From: DATMFV01 sp035555975
Lineage (GTDB): Bacteria > Verrucomicrobiota > Verrucomicrobiia > Chthoniobacterales > Chthoniobacteraceae
Direction of reading: 5' to 3'
Length of the DNA: 64,000 bases
Assembly (NCBI GenBank): GCA_035555975.1
Contig: DATMFV010000079.1
Coordinates: 6,597-70,596 of the forward strand
A program made the position numbers and the translations under genes. This document shows positions 1 to 8,198 of the stretch, piece after piece. How positions within the stretch are numbered: the first letter of the stretch is position 1; each line of letters begins with the position of its first letter. Below the pieces are notes generated by a model that made no database searches, was not told where the DNA came from, and worked only from the letters and a program-made list of their open reading frames with translations.

Positions 1-414
1 TTTCTCCAGTTCGGTAAATCGTGAGAGGAATCGTTTGAACTCGGCCACATAGCTCGAAGTAATCGCCTTGGCGATCTTGTCCGCCGTTTGCTCATGATAG
101 GTGTGGCTTGTTTGGTTGCGACTCGTGATCATCTCCATCCAGGCTTCGCCATTCTCGATCAGTCCTTTGGCAAAGGCTTCCCGGGTGGCATCCTTGGAGC
201 CGTAGAGAGCGGCTGAGCCGCGGGATTGCAGAAAGTCCTTGAACGTATTCCATGCGAGTTCGTGAGTGAACTCAAAGGTCTGAATCAGCCCCTGCTTCTC
301 CAATTCCGATAGCGGGCGCTCTTCGGCCAACGTAGCCGCCCTGGATAACTGCTTGAAAGCCTTGCGAAAGCTCTGCAAACGTTGACGCCAACGGACATCA
401 GGATTCTGAGACAT
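1..414 (-). CDS. HEPN-domain protein, HI0074/HepT-like (3' end cut by window edge)
   Basis: The first 138 codons are visible; the stop lies beyond the window edge. The protein is helical, with the pattern of HI0074-family nucleotidyltransferase substrate-binding (HEPN) proteins: an early SELEKQGLIQTFEFTHELAWN stretch and a later R-N-Q-T-S-H, which fits the RX4H motif of HEPN toxins. Relatives are about 140 residues, so only a few are likely missing. The ATG overlaps the hsdS stop (TAATG), so it is translationally coupled to the restriction-modification operon. Family members normally pair with a MNT-type nucleotidyltransferase antitoxin, which would lie just outside the window. Toxin activity is inferred from the family; it could also be a non-toxic substrate-binding subunit. 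Confidence 0.75.
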   Translation of the reverse strand, partial: MSQNPDVRWRQRLQSFRKAFKQLSRAATLAEERPLSELEKQGLIQTFEFTHELAWNTFKDFLQSRGSAALYGSKDATREAFAKGLIENGEAWMEMITSRNQTSHTYHEQTADKIAKAITSSYVAEFKRFLSRFTELEK

Positions 415-1613
415 TATGAGAGGTTACCAGAAAAGGCTTGGTGAAGCAGCGATTTTTTCAGTTCGTCCAGGGCTTCGAGTTTGCGTTCGTAGAGGAAGGT
501 GAGTTTTTGGGTTTCCTCGCGGAGGGCGTCGAGCTTGGCAACAATCTTGCGCTGCTCTTCGAACCTTGGCGGTAACGCCACAGTTAGGGTGCTCCACTTC
601 GACTTATTGATGATTGGCAGCGTCGCTTGTCCAGAACTTAAGGAGATACGACGTTGAAAATTTTCGGTGAGCATCTGATAATAAACAAACTTGTGGGAAA
701 CTCCGTCGATTGGAGTTAGTGCATTAGTTTGCTGATTAGTGGTTACGTCTCGGTCGCAATAGCCACACTTACCAATAGTTGCGCCAATGCAAACCATTAG
801 CACCGATCCGGCTTCAACTTTGCGTGCTTCAGCTAAACCTTTTTCGCTAAGTCCTTCATTTTCATAGTTCAGCGAACCATCTTGATTGAAATCTGATGGT
901 TTTATGAAAGGGATGAAATCACCATAGTTCGTTTTGTCGGAAGTCTTCGGTGTCGAGCCCGTCTGCGTCATTCCAATCTGTTTAAGTCGCCTCTCTACCC
1001 ATCCCTCACCTCGCTGGGAGAAGACGGAATGCAGGTGGCTTTCAAAAAGGGCGCGGGCGTTCTGAAGGTTCTTTTCGGCGTTGGCTTTGGCCGTGGCGAT
1101 GGCCTCAAACGCTTCGTCGAGGATGCCGACGATTCGTTGTTGCTCGGGGAGAGGGGGAACGGAAACTCTTACGCTTTGAAGCTTTTGTATTGTAAGTGTA
1201 TCTACCGTTGCTCCATTTCCTCGATCGAGCTGGTCGAAAAATAGAGGCGACTTCAACCATGCATTGATAAATCGGGTCCCAACGTTGGCGGTTCGCTTCA
1301 TCCATAGAACGCTGGCGTCCTTAAAGTAAAACCTATCAGCTTCACGAACGACATGCGAGTTACCAATAGTTCCTATTGCGGTAATGACGATATCGCCAGC
1401 GGTTGGAGTGCCAAACTTCCCAGCCAATTCCGCATAGTGCTCTTCAGAAATAAAAAGTTTATTGTCCACAAAACCATCAATTGCCAAACGTGTGATTTCC
1501 CTCCCTCGATAGAAGGGCACTCCTTCAGTTGTCCACTGCGTTTTTAACACGCGTTTGCTTGATCCAATCTGAAACAATTCGCCTAACCTTCTGGTCTCCC
1601 ACCCGTCTTTCAT
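414..1613 (-). CDS. hsdS: Type I restriction-modification specificity subunit HsdS
   Basis: A 399-residue DNA-recognition subunit with two target-recognition domains (about 1-160 and 200-350). Each is followed by a conserved helical spacer beginning LPPLPEQQRIVGILDEAF and LPPRFEEQRKIVAKLDAL, the standard duplicated HsdS layout. It directs the methyltransferase, and HsdR if present, to a bipartite target. The start codon overlaps the hsdM stop (ATGA) and its stop overlaps the next gene, so the three genes form one tightly coupled unit. No hsdR is visible; if present it must be downstream, beyond position 1. Confidence 0.95.
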   Translation of the reverse strand: MKDGWETRRLGELFQIGSSKRVLKTQWTTEGVPFYRGREITRLAIDGFVDNKLFISEEHYAELAGKFGTPTAGDIVITAIGTIGNSHVVREADRFYFKDASVLWMKRTANVGTRFINAWLKSPLFFDQLDRGNGATVDTLTIQKLQSVRVSVPPLPEQQRIVGILDEAFEAIATAKANAEKNLQNARALFESHLHSVFSQRGEGWVERRLKQIGMTQTGSTPKTSDKTNYGDFIPFIKPSDFNQDGSLNYENEGLSEKGLAEARKVEAGSVLMVCIGATIGKCGYCDRDVTTNQQTNALTPIDGVSHKFVYYQMLTENFQRRISLSSGQATLPIINKSKWSTLTVALPPRFEEQRKIVAKLDALREETQKLTFLYERKLEALDELKKSLLHQAFSGNLS

Positions 1614-3064
1614 AGCAGCCTCCGAATCGTCCCCAACACCTCCGCGCTCTCCGCATCCAGCGCGGCGATCTCTTCCATGATCTCCTGCGGGGTACGATGC
1701 GCGATCTCCTCCCCGCCGCTGGGGTTCTTGGTGGAAAGGTCGAAAGTCTTCTGGTCAAGATTTCCCACGTCCACGCTCCAGCTCTTCTCCGAGTCGGCAA
1801 AGCTCTTTTGCAGTTCAATGAACTCGGCGAGATCGGCGTCGTTGAGGGCATTGGTTTTCCCCAAGCTGCGGCCGGGGTCGAGTTGGTAGAACCATACCTT
1901 TCGGGTTGGCGCGCCTTTCTCGAAGAAGAGCACCACGGTTTTCACCCCCGCCCCCTGGAAGGTGCCGCCGGGGCAGTCGAGCACGGTATGGAGGTTGCAA
2001 CTTTCCAGCAGGAGCTTGCGCAGGCTCACTGCCGCGTTGTCCGTATTGGAAAGGAAGGTGTTCTTGATAACGATGCCGGCGCGACCCCCGGCTTTGAGGC
2101 TTTTGATGAAGTGCTGGAGGAAGAGAAACGCCGTTTCGCCGGTGCGGATGGGGAAGTTCTGCTGCACCTCCTTGCGCTCCTTGCCACCAAAGGGAGGATT
2201 CGCCAGCACCACGTCATACTGATCCTTCGGCTGAATATCCGCGAGATTTTCCGCAAGGGTGTTGGTGTGGATGATGTTGGGCGCGTCGATACCGTGCAGG
2301 ATCATGTTCATGATCGCAATCACGTAGGCGAGCGACTTCTTTTCCTTGCCGTAAAAGGTGCTGGTCTGGAGGGTGCGGAGATCTTTGGTGGTGAGCTTGC
2401 CACGAGCCTTCAGGTAATCGAACGCCTCGCACAGGAAGCCTGCCGAGCCGACGGCCCCGTCGTAAATGCGCTCGCCGATTTTCGGTTGCACTACCTGTAC
2501 GATGGCGCGAATGAGCGGACGCGGGGTGTAATACTCGCCCCCGTTACGCCCGGCGTTCCCCATGTTCTTGATCTTGGCCTCGTAGAGATGGCTTAGTTCG
2601 TGCTTCTCCGTCTGGGAGCGAAAGCGCAGCGTGTCAATGACTTCCACGACTTCCCGAAGATTGTAGCCGCTTTGGATGCGATTCTTGATCTCTCCGAAGA
2701 TTTCCCCGATTTTATATTCGAGGGTATTGGGTCCGCTCGCCTTTTGCCTGAACCCCTCCAGATAGGGAAAGAGCCGCTGGTTCACGAAATCCCGAAGATC
2801 ATCACCGGTGAGGGCACAATGGTGGTCGAGATGCCCCTTGGCGTCTTTCGGAGCCGCCCAGCTTTCCCAGCGGTAAGGCTCCTCAAGGATAAAACTGTAT
2901 TTCCGCCCCTCAAGCTCGGCTTCCGTCGCTTTGTCCCGCTCCAGATCGTCGAGGTATTTCAGGAAGAGAATCCAGGACGACTGCTCGGTGTAGTCCAGTT
3001 CACTGGTGCATCCGGCATCCTTCCAGAGGACATCGTCGATGTTTTTAAAGGCCTGTTCAAACAT
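1610..3064 (-). CDS. hsdM: Type I restriction-modification methyltransferase HsdM
   Basis: A 484-residue N6-adenine methyltransferase. An N-terminal helical HsdM domain (1-130) is followed by the SAM-binding motif around 201-210 (DGAVGSAGF, a variant of the usual D-P-x-x-G-x-G-G-F) and catalytic motif IV NPPF at about 289-292. The ATG at 3064 (MFEQAFKNID) is preferred over an in-frame extension to 3298 because family members begin here and the extension has no family-like sequence. It is the first gene of the hsdM-hsdS-HEPN unit and is divergent from pilT, with about 200 bp between them for promoters. Confidence 0.95.
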   Translation of the reverse strand: MFEQAFKNIDDVLWKDAGCTSELDYTEQSSWILFLKYLDDLERDKATEAELEGRKYSFILEEPYRWESWAAPKDAKGHLDHHCALTGDDLRDFVNQRLFPYLEGFRQKASGPNTLEYKIGEIFGEIKNRIQSGYNLREVVEVIDTLRFRSQTEKHELSHLYEAKIKNMGNAGRNGGEYYTPRPLIRAIVQVVQPKIGERIYDGAVGSAGFLCEAFDYLKARGKLTTKDLRTLQTSTFYGKEKKSLAYVIAIMNMILHGIDAPNIIHTNTLAENLADIQPKDQYDVVLANPPFGGKERKEVQQNFPIRTGETAFLFLQHFIKSLKAGGRAGIVIKNTFLSNTDNAAVSLRKLLLESCNLHTVLDCPGGTFQGAGVKTVVLFFEKGAPTRKVWFYQLDPGRSLGKTNALNDADLAEFIELQKSFADSEKSWSVDVGNLDQKTFDLSTKNPSGGEEIAHRTPQEIMEEIAALDAESAEVLGTIRRLL

Positions 3065-3266
3065 GGGATAAAGACAACCTGCGGCCGGAAACCACGAACT
3101 TCGATCACCTGAAAAAACGTTGAACCGACCTTGATGGCGGGAGTGTATTGAAACCATCCGGCTGGAGGCAATCCCGATTAAACCGCCGTTCGGTGATCGC
3201 AAGGGCTCGCACAAAATCTGCTGGTTCCCGTGTCGCATTTCCCCTAAAGATTCAGAGTATCCCATT

Positions 3267-4346
3267 ATGGCCCGTATCGACCCGTTTTTCCGGTTCATGA
3301 TCGAGCAGAAAGCTTCCGATCTTCATCTCTCCACAGGAAATCAACCGATCCTGCGCATCAACGGCGACCTGGTGAGGGTCGATTCCCCCCAGCTTGAAAA
3401 CGACGACCTCAAGGCGCTCGTTTACGAGATCGCTCCGGAGATCAAGATCAAGCAGTTTGAGGAGACCGGCGATGTCGACTTCGGTTACGAATACCCGGGC
3501 GTCGCCCGGTTTCGCGCCAACTTTTTCAACCAGAAATACGGCATCGCGGCGGTCTTCCGGTTGATCCCGAGCAAGGTCTTCACCATGGAGCAGCTCGGCC
3601 TGCCGCCGGTGATCAAGAAGTTTTCGATGCTCAAGAAGGGGATGGTGCTCGTCACCGGGCCGACCGGCTCGGGCAAATCGACCACGCTGGCGGCGATGAT
3701 CGACTACTGCAACCTCCACCGCAAGGATCACATCCTGACGGTCGAAGACCCGATCGAGTTTGTCCACCGTTCGCAGAACTCGCTCGTCAACCACCGCGAG
3801 GTCGGCGTCCATACGGAGTCGTTCGCCGCCGCATTGCGCGGGGCGTTGCGTGAAGATCCCGACGTGATCCTCGTCGGGGAAATGCGCGATCTCGAGACGA
3901 TCGAACTCGCCCTGACCGCCGCCGCCACCGGGCACCTCGTCTTCGGAACGCTCCACACCTCCAGCGCGCCGAAGACAATCGACCGTATCATCGACATTTT
4001 CCCTTCCAACCAGCAGAACCAGGTCCGCGCCACGCTGGCGGAATCGCTCAAGGGGGTGATCGCGCAGAATCTTTTCAAGCGGATCGACCGGCCGGGGCGG
4101 GTCGCCGGGCTGGAAATCCTCGTCGTCGACAGCCCGATTTCCAACCTGATCCGCGAAGCCAAGACCCACCAGATCCCCGGGATGATGCAGGTCGGCAAAA
4201 AGAAGGGGAACATGCCGCTCGACGACTCGATCCTCGACCACCTCAAAGCCGGGCGGATCACTCCGGAGGAGGCGTACGAAAAGGCGCTCGACAAAAAGAA
4301 GTTCCGCTCCCTGCTGGCCAACCCTCCCGACGACTTTGAAGAGTAG
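3267..4346 (+). CDS. pilT: Type IV pilus retraction ATPase PilT
   Basis: A 359-residue cytoplasmic hexameric ATPase that powers pilus retraction. It has a PAS-like N-terminal domain, Walker A GPTGSGKS at about 131-138, an Asp box, Walker B with ILVGEMRD near 201-208, a His box, and a PilT-type NLIREAK segment near the C-terminal part. Length is normal for PilT (about 345-370). The start MARIDPFFRFMIEQKASDLHL matches the family. It heads a run pilT - pilU-like - receiver-like protein with gaps of 18 bp, so these are very likely co-transcribed. The platform gene pilC lies 28 kb away in the same window. Confidence 0.95.
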   Translation: MARIDPFFRFMIEQKASDLHLSTGNQPILRINGDLVRVDSPQLENDDLKALVYEIAPEIKIKQFEETGDVDFGYEYPGVARFRANFFNQKYGIAAVFRLIPSKVFTMEQLGLPPVIKKFSMLKKGMVLVTGPTGSGKSTTLAAMIDYCNLHRKDHILTVEDPIEFVHRSQNSLVNHREVGVHTESFAAALRGALREDPDVILVGEMRDLETIELALTAAATGHLVFGTLHTSSAPKTIDRIIDIFPSNQQNQVRATLAESLKGVIAQNLFKRIDRPGRVAGLEILVVDSPISNLIREAKTHQIPGMMQVGKKKGNMPLDDSILDHLKAGRITPEEAYEKALDKKKFRSLLANPPDDFEE

Positions 4347-4364
4347 CCCTCCCTCCTTCTTGCC

Positions 4365-5585
4365 ATGAGAAAAATCGAACTCGACACCATTCTGGGCAGG
4401 ATCATCGACTCCTGTGACGGGATTTCAGACCTGATTTTTTCGGTCGGCCGACCGTTTCAGGTGGAAGCGCAGGGGGTCCTGCGACCGGTGCGGATTGTGC
4501 CGGAGATCGCCGCATTGAGCGCCTACCAGATCGAGAAAATGGTGATCTGCCTGATCGGCGAAGACCGCCGCCTGCTCCATGAGTTGGTCACGACCGGTTC
4601 GTGCGACTCCGGCTATGGGTTGAGCGATCATATCCGCTTCCGCGTCAACATCTTCCGCCAGCGGGGAAACTGGGCGATCGTCATGCGCCGCCTGCAAACC
4701 GAGATGCCGACGCTCGCTTCCTTAAGCCTCCCTTCGATCTTTGAAGATGTCGTCGAGCAGCGCAACGGGCTGGTGCTGGTGACCGGGGCGACCGGGAGCG
4801 GGAAGACCACCACGCTCGCCGCCGTGCTCAACGAACTCAACCTGACGCAGGCGGTCCATGTCGTCACCCTGGAGGACCCGATCGAGTTTGTCCACCGGCA
4901 CAAGAAGGCGACCTTCAACCAGCGGGAACTCGGGAACGACTTCGACACCTATCCCAACGGCCTCCGCGCGGCGCTGCGGCAGGCGCCCAAGGTGATCTTC
5001 GTCGGGGAAATGCGCGACCGCGAAACGGTGGAGATCGCCCTGAGCGCCGCCGAAACAGGGCACCTGGTCCTGAGCACGATCCATACGATTGACGCCGGGC
5101 AGGCGATCGGCCGTATCCTCGGGATGTTCCCGCGCAACGCGGAGCCGCAGCTTCGCGTCCGCCTGGCTGAAACGTTGCGTTACGTCATCAGCCAGCGCCT
5201 TGCCCCGCGGGTGGGCGGGGGGCGTGCGCTGGTGATGGAGATCATGGGAAGCAACCTCCGCACCCGCGAGGCGATCGCACTCGGCGAGGAGGAGCACCGG
5301 ACGTTTTACGACATCATCGCCGACAGCGCGTCGTTTGGCTGGCAGACGTTTGACCAGTCGATCACCCGCGCCTATGAGAGCGGGGTGATCGCCGAAGAGA
5401 CGGCGCTCCTCTACGCCACGCGGACCGGCGTGGTGCAGCGCAATATCGACCAGCTCAAGAAACAGCGCGGCCTTGATGTCGAGATGAGCACCGGCCTGCG
5501 GCTCGACGATCCCGGGGCGGCTCCTGCTTCCTCCTCACCGACTCCCAGCCTGGCACCCAAGAAGCGCGGCTTCTTCGGGCGATGA
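4365..5585 (+). CDS. PilT/PilU-family twitching motility ATPase
   Basis: A 406-residue paralogue of PilT, probably a retraction accessory ATPase of PilU type. Walker A GATGSGKT is at about 141-148 and a Walker B region FVGEMRDRET follows. The C-terminal 50 residues are a low-complexity Pro/Ser tail ending in KKRGFFGR, which PilT lacks. It starts 18 bp after pilT and ends 18 bp before the next gene. The N-terminal domain has diverged from PilT, so the exact subfamily (PilU or another PilT paralogue) is uncertain and no symbol is given. Confidence 0.9.
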   Translation: MRKIELDTILGRIIDSCDGISDLIFSVGRPFQVEAQGVLRPVRIVPEIAALSAYQIEKMVICLIGEDRRLLHELVTTGSCDSGYGLSDHIRFRVNIFRQRGNWAIVMRRLQTEMPTLASLSLPSIFEDVVEQRNGLVLVTGATGSGKTTTLAAVLNELNLTQAVHVVTLEDPIEFVHRHKKATFNQRELGNDFDTYPNGLRAALRQAPKVIFVGEMRDRETVEIALSAAETGHLVLSTIHTIDAGQAIGRILGMFPRNAEPQLRVRLAETLRYVISQRLAPRVGGGRALVMEIMGSNLRTREAIALGEEEHRTFYDIIADSASFGWQTFDQSITRAYESGVIAEETALLYATRTGVVQRNIDQLKKQRGLDVEMSTGLRLDDPGAAPASSSPTPSLAPKKRGFFGR

Positions 5586-5603
5586 TCCTTCCCCTTTTTG
5601 CTT

Positions 5604-6068
5604 ATGTTGATTTCCCGCTACGACCCCCTGGAACATGGCGACCTCGCCGCGCTGATCTGTGTCGACCGGCCCGATATCCAGGCGGTCATCATCGAACAGC
5701 TTTCGCTCCTGAGCTTCAACATCCATACGGCGCACGACCGGGAGGAGGCGGAACTCCGCCTTCACGAGCGCGTTTACGAGATCGTCGTGGTCCAGAGCAC
5801 CTTTGCCGGGGGCGACGTGGAGAGCAACCCCGCGCTCGATGCGCTGGCGCACCTGCCGCTCGACCAGCGCCGGCATTCATACGTCGTCCTGGTCGGCCGG
5901 GAGCTGGAGGGGCGCTCCGAAATGGAGGCGTTCCGCCACGGCGTCGACCTGACGCTGCGGGAGGAGGGTCTGGACGAACTGAAAATTACCGCCGGGCGCG
6001 GGATCGTCCGGCAGGAGTCGCTCTACGCCGCCTTTCACGCCGTGCGCAAGATGGCGCTGGGGGCCTGA
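5604..6068 (+). CDS. Degenerate receiver-like protein in the pilT operon
   Basis: A 154-residue protein with the alternating strand/helix pattern of a response-regulator receiver domain (IQAVIIEQLSLLSFNIHTAH, YEIVVVQS, SYVVLVGRE, then a C-terminal helix). The place where the phosphoacceptor Asp is expected after the third strand reads VVVQST, so it is probably a pseudo-receiver that cannot be phosphorylated in the usual way. The ATG at 5604 is chosen over a TTG two codons upstream. It follows the PilU-like gene by 18 bp, which suggests a role in controlling pilus retraction. The receiver assignment is by fold pattern only. Confidence 0.6.
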   Translation: MLISRYDPLEHGDLAALICVDRPDIQAVIIEQLSLLSFNIHTAHDREEAELRLHERVYEIVVVQSTFAGGDVESNPALDALAHLPLDQRRHSYVVLVGRELEGRSEMEAFRHGVDLTLREEGLDELKITAGRGIVRQESLYAAFHAVRKMALGA

Positions 6069-6148
6069 CATTCCATTTTTCGCGGACGCCGCCGGGGAAG
6101 AAAATTTTCTTTTTTCCAGTGGTTGCAAACCGTGGGGCTCTTCATAGT

Positions 6149-8083
6149 ATGACCCGGCTCATGACGCACGACTGGAATATTGACTCCGCCATCTCGCTCT
6201 ACAACGTCGACCGTTGGGGGACGGGCTACTTTTCGGTGAACCCTAAGGGAAACGTGGCGATCCTGCCGACGCAGGACCCGGACGTCTCGGTTGATATGAT
6301 GGAGGTGATCGAGGACGCGCGCGACCGCGGATTGACCTTCCCGCTCGTCCTCCGTTTCCAGGACCTGCTGCGGCACCGGGTCGAGACGATCAACCTCGCC
6401 TTTCAGGCCGCGATCTCGGAATTTTCGTACGGAGGCGTCTACCGCGGCGTTTTCCCGATCAAGGTCAACCAGTTGCGCGAAGTGGTCGAAGAGATCGTTG
6501 ACGCCGGGCTGCCGTTTCACCTCGGGATCGAAGCGGGCAGCAAGCCCGAACTGGTCGCGGCGCTCGCGATCACCAACGACCCGGAGAGCATCATCGTCTG
6601 CAACGGCTACAAGGACGGCCAGTACATCGAAAGCGCGCTGCTGGGCAACAAGCTCGGCAAGCAGGTGATCATGGTGGTTGAAAAGCTGGAGGAACTTTAC
6701 CAGATCCTCGAAATCTCGGCGCGCATCAAGGTCGAGCCGATGATCGGCCTGCGCGTCCGCCTCCAGTCCAAGGGAGCCGGGAAATGGGCGACCAGCGGCG
6801 GGGAAAACGCCAAGTTCGGCCTTTCGACGGCGGACCTGGTCTGCGCCAGCCGCAAGCTCAAGGAAGCGGGGCTCGGGCATACGCTCAAGCTGGTTCACTT
6901 TCACGTCGGCTCGCAGGTGCCTGATATCGGGACGATCAAGCGCGCCGTACGCGAAGCCGCCCGGTACTACGCCAAGCTCGTCAAGGAAGGGCACGAGATC
7001 GGCTACCTCGACGTTGGCGGCGGGCTGGGGGTCGATTACGACGGCTCCAAGACGGCGTTTGACAGTTCGATGAACTACACCCTCCAGGAATACGCGCGCG
7101 ACGTGGTCTACAACATCATGGAAGTGTGCGACTCGGAGTCGGTGGCCCACCCGATCATCGTCAGCGAAAGCGGGCGGGCGCTGGTGGCGCACCACTCGGT
7201 CTTGATCGTCGAAGCATTCGGGTCGATCAAGAAGAGCCACCCCTCCATCGAAACCGACGCAGGGCCTGATGTCCACAAGCTGGTCCACGACATCCTTGAT
7301 GTCGAACGGAACCTGAAAATCGGCAACCGGACGGAGACCCTTCACGACGCGCAGCAGATCAAGGAACAGTCGCTCTCGCTTTTCGAATTCGGGTTGATGG
7401 ACCTTGAGAGCAAGGCGAAGATCGAAACGATCTTCTGGCGGGTCGCGGTCAAGATCGTCGAATTTTTCAAGGATACCGAGTATATCCCCGACGAAGTGAA
7501 GGAACTCGAGATCGCGCTGGGCGACCAGTACGTCTGCAATTTCTCGGTCTTCCAGTCGCTGCTTGACCATTGGGCGCTTGGGCAGCTCTTCCCGATCATG
7601 CCGGTTCACCGGCTCGACGACCGCCCCGAGCGCAATGCCACGCTGGTCGACATCACGTGCGATTCGGACGGGAAGGTGAGCAAGTTCATCGACCTGATCG
7701 ATGTCAAGGAGACCCTGCCGCTCCACCGGATCGAACCCGACCGCCCCTACTACATCGGCTTTTTCCTGCTGGGAGCCTACCAGGACATCATGGGCGACCT
7801 GCACAACCTCTTCGGGCGCGTCAACGAAGCGCACGTCTTTCTGGATGAAGACGAGGAGGATGGCTTCTACATCGAGGAGACGATCAACGGCAGCACCATC
7901 GGCGAAGTCCTTTCGCTGACCCAATGGAACCAGAGCGACCTGATCCGCCGCTTCAAGGCGCAGGTCGATGTCGCGATCAAGAGCGACCGGCTCAAACCGA
8001 ACGAAGGGATGAAGCTGCTGACAGCGTACGAACGCGGATTGCGCAACTACACTTACCTGCACATCCCGCACAAGGAGGGGTAG
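6149..8083 (+). CDS. speA: Biosynthetic arginine decarboxylase SpeA
   Basis: A 644-residue PLP enzyme that converts arginine to agmatine, the first step of polyamine synthesis from arginine. The PLP-lysine motif FPIKVNQ is at about 102-108 (Lys105), followed by the alanine-racemase-like barrel (HFHVGSQ, LDVGGGLGVDYDG) and the C-terminal beta domain with CDSDGKV. Length fits the SpeA family (about 630-660). ATGs at 6149 and 6161 are both possible starts; a long in-frame upstream extension overlaps the previous gene and is not family sequence. No agmatine-processing gene lies next to it. A deoxyhypusine-synthase homologue at 19.9 kb may be part of the same polyamine metabolism. Confidence 0.95.
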   Translation: MTRLMTHDWNIDSAISLYNVDRWGTGYFSVNPKGNVAILPTQDPDVSVDMMEVIEDARDRGLTFPLVLRFQDLLRHRVETINLAFQAAISEFSYGGVYRGVFPIKVNQLREVVEEIVDAGLPFHLGIEAGSKPELVAALAITNDPESIIVCNGYKDGQYIESALLGNKLGKQVIMVVEKLEELYQILEISARIKVEPMIGLRVRLQSKGAGKWATSGGENAKFGLSTADLVCASRKLKEAGLGHTLKLVHFHVGSQVPDIGTIKRAVREAARYYAKLVKEGHEIGYLDVGGGLGVDYDGSKTAFDSSMNYTLQEYARDVVYNIMEVCDSESVAHPIIVSESGRALVAHHSVLIVEAFGSIKKSHPSIETDAGPDVHKLVHDILDVERNLKIGNRTETLHDAQQIKEQSLSLFEFGLMDLESKAKIETIFWRVAVKIVEFFKDTEYIPDEVKELEIALGDQYVCNFSVFQSLLDHWALGQLFPIMPVHRLDDRPERNATLVDITCDSDGKVSKFIDLIDVKETLPLHRIEPDRPYYIGFFLLGAYQDIMGDLHNLFGRVNEAHVFLDEDEEDGFYIEETINGSTIGEVLSLTQWNQSDLIRRFKAQVDVAIKSDRLKPNEGMKLLTAYERGLRNYTYLHIPHKEG

Positions 8084-8198
8084 CGGGGGCTTTTTCGCGT
8101 TGGCTCGGCAGCGGGTGTTGCCTGGGGGTGGTTGGTTGTTTTTTAAGACCAGATAATCCGCCTATGGCAATGGGGAAGACGGCGCTAAAAGTACCTCT

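Noticed and set aside
1697..2596. Long plus-strand reading frame opposite hsdM
   Set aside because: It is a shadow of hsdM; composition is Val/Gly/Arg-rich with no domain, and hsdM has catalytic motifs.
3065..3298. N-terminal extension of hsdM to 3298
   Set aside because: The extra 78 residues look unlike HsdM, and the family start lies at 3064.
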